Shown: one piece after another, positions 14,114-16,229 of the stretch
Numbering within the stretch: the first letter of the stretch is position 1
Layout of the letters: the number at the start of each line of letters is the position of its first letter
Assembly (NCBI GenBank): GCA_900551495.1
Contig: URWG01000024.1
Span: 1-16,229, forward strand
Length of the DNA: 16,229 bases
Direction of reading: 5' to 3'
DNA from: an uncultured Eubacteriales bacterium
GTDB taxonomy: Bacteria > Bacillota > Clostridia > Oscillospirales > Oscillospiraceae
Translations under genes and position numbers: made by a program
The notes under the pieces: generated by a model
Databases searched by the model: none
Told to the model about the DNA's origin: nothing
What the model saw: only the letters and a program-made list of their open reading frames with translations

Positions 14114-15839
14114 CGCGATGTTTTTAAGCGCCGTTTTAGACGAGCTGCGCCCCGCCGTAATCGGCAGTCGGGTCGAAAAAATTCAGCAGCCCGCACGGGA
14201 CATGGTGGTTTTGCAGCTTCGCGGCAAGGAGCGTCTGCTCCTGTCTGCGAACGTCAGTCGCCCGCGCATCCACCTGACGCAGACCCCGACGGAGAACCCC
14301 GCGCAGCCGCCGATGTTCTGTATGCTCCTGCGTAAGCACCTCGGCGGCGGACGGATCGCGGCGATTACACAGCCGTCCGCCGAGCGCAGCGTCTGTTTGG
14401 AATTCGACTGCACCGACGAGATGGGCATTCCGTGCAGAAAGCGCCTGATTTTGGAGCTGATGGGCAGGAACTCCAACCTCATTTTGACCGATCCCGAGGG
14501 GAGAATTCTCGACTGCCTGCGCCGCGTGGACTTCGAAATGTCCGAGCAGCGGCAGGTTTTGCCCGGGCTGTTTTACCGCGACCCGCCGAAACAGAACAAG
14601 CTTGACCCAAATCAGGTTGAATTGAGCGATATTCAAGCGATTTTGAGTGAAGTTGACGGATCGAAGCGGCTTGATCAATGGATTTTGGACACCTTTGCGG
14701 GCATTTCTCCGCTGATTGCCCGCGAGCTGTCGTTCGGTTTCTGCGGCGAGACGGACGCGGACCTGCAACACATCGACCGCTCCGCACTGGCGGCATATCT
14801 CGACCGCACGCTGACGGACCGCACCGTTTTCTGTCCGACGCTTCTGCTGCGCGACGGGCAGCCGCGGGAGTTTTCCTACCGCCCGATCGGGCAGTACGGC
14901 GATTATATGACGCAGGAGCGCTGCGAAAGCTACGGCACGCTGCTTGACCGCTTCTATTCCGAGACAGATCATGCCGAGCGGATGCGCCAGCGCTCCCAGA
15001 CCCTCCGCAAGACCGTTACGACCCTGCGCGAACGTACGCTGCGCAAGCTCGCCCTTCAGCAGAAGGAGCGGGAGGCGACGCTCGACCGCGAACGGCTGCG
15101 GCGGTTGGGCGACATCGTGACTGCAAATCTGCACCGCATTGAGCGCGGACAGACCCTGCTTCGCGCCGTGAATTTTTACGACGGGGAAATGCGGGAGATT
15201 GAAATACCGCTCAAGCCGAATCTCTCCCCCCAGCAGAATGCGGCGCGGTTTTATAAGGACTACGCCAAGGCAAAGCACGCCGAGAAGGTGCTTGCCGAGC
15301 AGATCGAGCGCGGCGAAACTGAGGCGGAATACCTCGCAACGGTGCTCGATGAGCTGTCCCGCGCCGATAATGAGCGAGATTTGAGCGAAATACGAGCGGA
15401 GCTGGAGGGCTGCGGCTACCTCCGTGCGGTGAATCAGAGGAAGCAGCCCAAGCAGCAGCCGACTAAGCCGATGGAATTCGTATCGAGCGACGGCTTCCGA
15501 ATTCTTGTCGGTCGGAACAACCGTCAGAACGATCAGCTCTCGTTGAAAACTGCGCAGCGGGACGATCTTTGGCTCCATGTGCAGAAATTTCACGGGACAC
15601 ACGTCATTCTCTGCTGCGGCGGGGCGATCCCTTCCGACGAGGCGGTGACCGAGGCGGCGATGCTGGCGGCGTGGTTCTCACAGGCGCGGGAGGGACAGAA
15701 TGTTCCGGTTGACATAACGCCTGTCCGCAACCTCCGTAAGCCCAACGGTGCGCCCCCGGGACTGGTCATTTACGACCGCTACCGCACCGTGATCGTCACG
15801 CCGGAGCCGTCGCTGGAAAAACGTCTGCGGGTGCACTGA
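14103..15839 (+). CDS. rqcH: NFACT-family ribosome quality control factor (RqcH/FbpA/Rqc2 homologue)
   Basis: 578 residues from the ATG at 14103 (GGAGAG just upstream). Order of domains: NFACT-N about 1-235 with the start MPFDAMFLSAVLDEL, RPRIHLTQ and ELMGRNSNLIL (118-128); helix-hairpin segment about 180-235; long coiled coil about 285-445 rich in Lys, Arg and Glu; NFACT-R about 455-570 with SSDGFRILVGRNNRQND and DDLWLHVQKFHGTHVIL. RqcH binds the obstructed 50S subunit and recruits tRNA-Ala to add alanine tails for degradation; the name FbpA reflects older fibronectin-binding claims. The Asp-Arg pair needed for tailing (97-98 in B. subtilis) appears here as Glu94-Arg95 in PSAERSV. The signature region is otherwise intact. 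Confidence 0.92.
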   Translation: MPFDAMFLSAVLDELRPAVIGSRVEKIQQPARDMVVLQLRGKERLLLSANVSRPRIHLTQTPTENPAQPPMFCMLLRKHLGGGRIAAITQPSAERSVCLEFDCTDEMGIPCRKRLILELMGRNSNLILTDPEGRILDCLRRVDFEMSEQRQVLPGLFYRDPPKQNKLDPNQVELSDIQAILSEVDGSKRLDQWILDTFAGISPLIARELSFGFCGETDADLQHIDRSALAAYLDRTLTDRTVFCPTLLLRDGQPREFSYRPIGQYGDYMTQERCESYGTLLDRFYSETDHAERMRQRSQTLRKTVTTLRERTLRKLALQQKEREATLDRERLRRLGDIVTANLHRIERGQTLLRAVNFYDGEMREIEIPLKPNLSPQQNAARFYKDYAKAKHAEKVLAEQIERGETEAEYLATVLDELSRADNERDLSEIRAELEGCGYLRAVNQRKQPKQQPTKPMEFVSSDGFRILVGRNNRQNDQLSLKTAQRDDLWLHVQKFHGTHVILCCGGAIPSDEAVTEAAMLAAWFSQAREGQNVPVDITPVRNLRKPNGAPPGLVIYDRYRTVIVTPEPSLEKRLRVH

Positions 15840-15859
15840 AGGAACCTCTTTTCCCCCTC

Positions 15860-15887
15860 TTGACACGTTGACAAAATGTGCTATAAT
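15860..15887 (+). promoter_or_regulatory. Extended -10 promoter of the AbrB-like gene
   Basis: TTGACA at 15860-15865, 16-nt spacer, TATAAT at 15882-15887 preceded by TGC (extended -10). A second TTGACA at 15868 is too close to serve the same -10, but the repeated TTGACAcgTTGACA could be part of an operator. Expected start near 15894, only about 23 nt before the ATG. Confidence 0.82.
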
Positions 15888-15916
15888 AATACAAAAAACG
15901 ACAGGAGGGAACGGCG

Positions 15917-16168
15917 ATGAAGCCAACCGGAATCGTGAGGCGCGTGGATGAATTGGGCAGGATCGTGCTTCCCATCGAGCTTCGCCGTGCGCTGGATATT
16001 GAGGAGCGCGACCCGCTGGAGATCTCCCTCAACGGCGACCGCATCGAGCTGCGAAAACACCGACACACCTGTATTTTCTGCAATGCCGCAGAGGATCTGC
16101 TGGACTATTGCGGGAAACGCGTCTGCCGTCGCTGTCTTGCGGCGCTGAACGAGCTGGACGACGGATAA
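15917..16168 (+). CDS. AbrB/SpoVT-like transition-state regulator with Cys4 zinc-ribbon tail
   Basis: 83 residues; AGGAGGGA at 15902-15909 sets the start. Residues 1-47 are a clear AbrB-type swapped-hairpin DNA-binding domain: KPTGIVRRVDELGRIVLPIELRR, split here as KPTGIVRRVDELGR then IVLPIELRR, followed by LDIEERDPLEI. After KHRHT the tail has CIFC (52-55), C65, and CRRC (70-73), a probable zinc ribbon replacing the C-terminal domain of B. subtilis AbrB. AbrB-type proteins bind A/T-rich promoters as dimers or tetramers and hold back stationary-phase genes. The gene has its own strong promoter; TTGACA doubling there could allow autoregulation. Which genes it controls cannot be told. Confidence 0.9.
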   Translation: MKPTGIVRRVDELGRIVLPIELRRALDIEERDPLEISLNGDRIELRKHRHTCIFCNAAEDLLDYCGKRVCRRCLAALNELDDG

Positions 16169-16183
16169 AGATCCATTCATACT

Positions 16184-16214
16184 GATTCTTGATGAAAATA
16201 TTAAATCAAGAATC
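16184..16214. repeat. 10-bp inverted repeat after the AbrB-like gene
   Basis: GATTCTTGAT (16184-16193) and ATCAAGAATC (16205-16214) pair perfectly around an 11-nt A/T-rich loop, 15 nt after the stop codon. No U-run follows (CCGTGTGC), so it is a weak terminator candidate; it could also be an operator of the next gene, which is outside the window. Confidence 0.55.
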
Positions 16215-16229
16215 CCGTGTGCTATGCAC

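Noticed and set aside
14136..15602. 488-codon open frame on the minus strand
   Set aside because: Antisense shadow of the NFACT gene, with no ribosome site or recognisable motif.

Overview
The window looks like a chromosomal piece of a high-GC member of the Clostridia (Oscillospirales-like). This is inferred from strong GGAGG ribosome binding sites, consensus sigma-A promoters, Firmicutes-type genes (mini-RNase III, RqcH/FbpA-type NFACT protein, AbrB-like regulator, PRK06851-type ATPase, DUF1538 with PII-like partner, SLH protein) and intergenic repeats of the kind scattered in such genomes. I see no phage, plasmid, transposase, CRISPR, tRNA or rRNA gene.

Layout. 1-225 holds a truncated interspersed repeat. 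226-1965 (+) encodes a large regulator with two XRE-type HTH segments and an unrecognised C-terminal part. 1966-2172 is a patchwork of small repeats. 2173-3216 (-) is a PRK06851-type P-loop ATPase. Across a 208-nt gap lies an orphan 182-residue protein (3425-3973, +) behind a near-consensus promoter. 3974-4347 contains a complete ~232-bp inverted-repeat element with a hairpin at each end. feoA and feoB (4348-6410, +) form an overlapping iron-uptake pair that ends at a hairpin shared with the convergent pair on the minus strand: a DUF1538 membrane protein (7131-8654) followed by a tandem PII-like protein (6466-7143). 8808-9722 (+) is a FliB-like Cys-rich protein. A perfect TTGACA-17-TATAAT promoter just after it drives a ~260-nt repeat-containing leader and probably a four-gene run: an exported SLH-DUF4127 protein, a ROK sugar kinase, mini-RNase III (mrnC) and the NFACT-family ribosome quality control factor. 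An AbrB-like regulator with a Cys4 tail follows from its own extended -10 promoter.

How the genes work together. feoAB imports ferrous iron. The DUF1538/PII-like pair is probably a transporter with a cytosolic nucleotide-sensing regulator; both members are internally duplicated. mrnC and the NFACT gene are translationally coupled and both act on the ribosome (23S rRNA maturation, rescue of stalled 50S subunits). The SLH-DUF4127 protein is probably at the cell surface and of unknown activity.

The most interesting items are the duplicated-transporter/duplicated-PII pair, the dual-HTH regulator with an unknown effector domain, the SLH-DUF4127 protein with its repeat-bearing leader, the ATPase whose second P-loop has decayed, and three intergenic elements that share a core but carry different ends. 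I found no clear-cut new defence or mobile system.
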